Part shown: positions 63,264 through 64,000 of the stretch, one piece after another | Layout: each line of letters starts with the position of its first letter | Numbering within the stretch: position 1 is the stretch's first letter | Assembly: GCF_900156315.1 (NCBI RefSeq) | Contig: NZ_FTNI01000031.1 | Coordinates: 1 to 64,000 of the forward strand | Origin: Microbispora rosea | GTDB lineage: Bacteria; Actinomycetota; Actinomycetes; Streptosporangiales; Streptosporangiaceae | DNA length: 64,000 nt | Direction: 5' to 3' | The notes under the pieces: model-generated | What the model saw: the letters and a program-made list of their open reading frames with translations, nothing else | Database searches by the model: none | What the model was told of the DNA's origin: nothing | Position numbers and translations under genes: made by a program

Positions 63264-64000
63264 GTGCGCGTCCGCTCTCTGTTGACCGCGTTATGCGCCG
63301 TGCTCGCGTCAGCCGGCCTGCTCGTCGTCCCGTTCGCCGCCGAGGCCGCCTCCGCCGGGACAGCCTCCGTGTCGGCGGGCTGCTACCGCCAGGTCGGTGA
63401 CCACTGGGAGTGCGTCACGCCCGGCGCGTTCTGCCCGGCGGCGGCCCATGGCAGGAACGGAACCTCGCAGAGCGGCGCCTCCTACCGATGCGTGCAGGAC
63501 GGCTCCTACTGGAGGTGGAAGCCGGCCGGCTCCTCCGGCGGCACGACGCCGAAACCGACGCCGAAGCCGACGGCCAAGCCGACCCCGAAGCCGTCGCATC
63601 AGAAGTGCTCCCAGAAGTACCTGCCGCTGCCGGACCCGAAGTGCCAGCCGGGGACGCGCAACCCCGCCGTCACCCAGAAGACGATCAAGTCGACGATCTG
63701 CACCCCCGGCTACAGCAGGAAGGTCGCGCCGCCGGCGAGCTACGCCGGCGCCCTGCGCCTCACGCAGATCGCCCAGTACGGCTACGCGGACAGGAAGCCG
63801 TCGCACTACAAGGAGGACCACCTCATCCCGCTGTCCCTGGGCGGTTCGCCCAAGAGCGCGAAGAACCTATGGCCTCAGCCGGTTCTTGCGGGCAAGGGCA
63901 GGACCCCGGCCGCCAAGGACGCGGTCGAGCTCACGCTGTGGAGGGCCGTGTGCCACGGCGAGGTGCCGCTCGCCAAGGCGCAGCAGGCCATCGCCAAGAA
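63264..64000 (+). CDS. Secreted protein with C-terminal HNH-like domain (3' end outside window)
   Basis: At least 245 residues. Signal peptide ~1-30 (LLTALCAVLASAGLLVVPFAAEA), a small Cys-rich module (GCYRQVGDHWECVTPG ... SYRCVQDGSYWRW), a Thr/Lys/Pro linker (TPKPTPKPTAKPTPKPS), then a domain with STICTPGYSRKVAPP and HYKEDHLIPLSLGGSP...KNLWPQP. The D-H-L-I-P-L...N-L-W-P pattern resembles secreted HNH/beta-beta-alpha-metal nucleases of actinobacteria. A DNA-degrading extracellular role is inference. GTG 63264 has AGAGGAG 5 nt upstream. The frame is open at base 64000. Confidence 0.75.
   Translation, partial: MRVRSLLTALCAVLASAGLLVVPFAAEAASAGTASVSAGCYRQVGDHWECVTPGAFCPAAAHGRNGTSQSGASYRCVQDGSYWRWKPAGSSGGTTPKPTPKPTAKPTPKPSHQKCSQKYLPLPDPKCQPGTRNPAVTQKTIKSTICTPGYSRKVAPPASYAGALRLTQIAQYGYADRKPSHYKEDHLIPLSLGGSPKSAKNLWPQPVLAGKGRTPAAKDAVELTLWRAVCHGEVPLAKAQQAIAK

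Overview
The window is high-GC actinobacterial DNA. The most likely source is a Streptosporangiales-like or Streptomyces-like actinomycete. Evidence: near-universal G/C third codon positions, many ATGA/GTGA stop-start overlaps, several genes that look leaderless (TANNNT box about 7 nt before the start), a SARP regulator, PucR/MmyB/MocR regulators, and a clgR-cinA-pgsA-rimO-rodZ...ftsK...rnj-dapA gene order that recalls Streptomyces and mycobacterial chromosomes. The species cannot be named from sequence alone. I recognised no rRNA, tRNA, CRISPR array, insertion sequence, attachment site or replication origin.

Layout. 0-6.2 kb: end of a multicopper oxidase with a strange codon-usage boundary, a ROK regulator, a membrane-anchored endonuclease/exonuclease/phosphatase-fold protein, an Rrf2 regulator, a Nei-type DNA glycosylase and a VOC protein, then a repeat-rich intergenic stretch. 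6.2-17.5 kb: conserved core (clgR, cinA, pgsA, rimO, rodZ-like, ftsK), interrupted by a nucleobase module (NCS1 permease, 2-oxoglutarate oxygenase, fungal-type cytosine deaminase, PucR regulator). 17.5-20 kb: MmyB-like regulator, NmrA-like protein, cupin.

20-23.4 kb: the most unusual locus, a compact RiPP-like operon. It has a ThiF/E1-like enzyme with an apparent N-terminal leader-recognition domain, an unannotated 41-residue candidate precursor peptide followed by an attenuator-like hairpin, a DUF6879 protein, and a PqqD-like/M50 membrane metalloprotease. No YcaO, lanthipeptide synthetase or radical SAM gene is nearby.

23.4-37.7 kb: a pectin/uronate utilisation island. It holds an IclR regulator, a mandelate-racemase-family enzyme, a sugar ABC importer, two 5-dehydro-4-deoxyglucarate dehydratases, a secreted pectate lyase, a 2-oxoglutarate-semialdehyde dehydrogenase, uronate dehydrogenase, glucarate dehydratase and an unknown protein. 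Together they encode the oxidative route pectin -> galacturonate -> aldarate -> 2-oxoglutarate. 37.8-42.7 kb: a giant SARP-ATPase-TPR regulator and a drug-exporter-type MFS protein. 42.7-46 kb: DUF402 protein, rnj, dapA (core).

46-64 kb: regulators and small accessory genes (GntR/UTRA, radC, a tandem-wHTH GntR, a coiled-coil protein built from a 42-bp minisatellite, DJ-1/GlxA pair, TetR plus quinone oxidoreductase, stand-alone ClpX-type zinc finger, MFS-MarR, DapA paralogue-LysR, diiron protein, EamA-MocR pair with overlapping start codons), two decayed secreted-protein fragments, and a secreted HNH-like protein cut off by the window end. Several divergent promoters carry clear paired inverted repeats that suggest local autoregulation.
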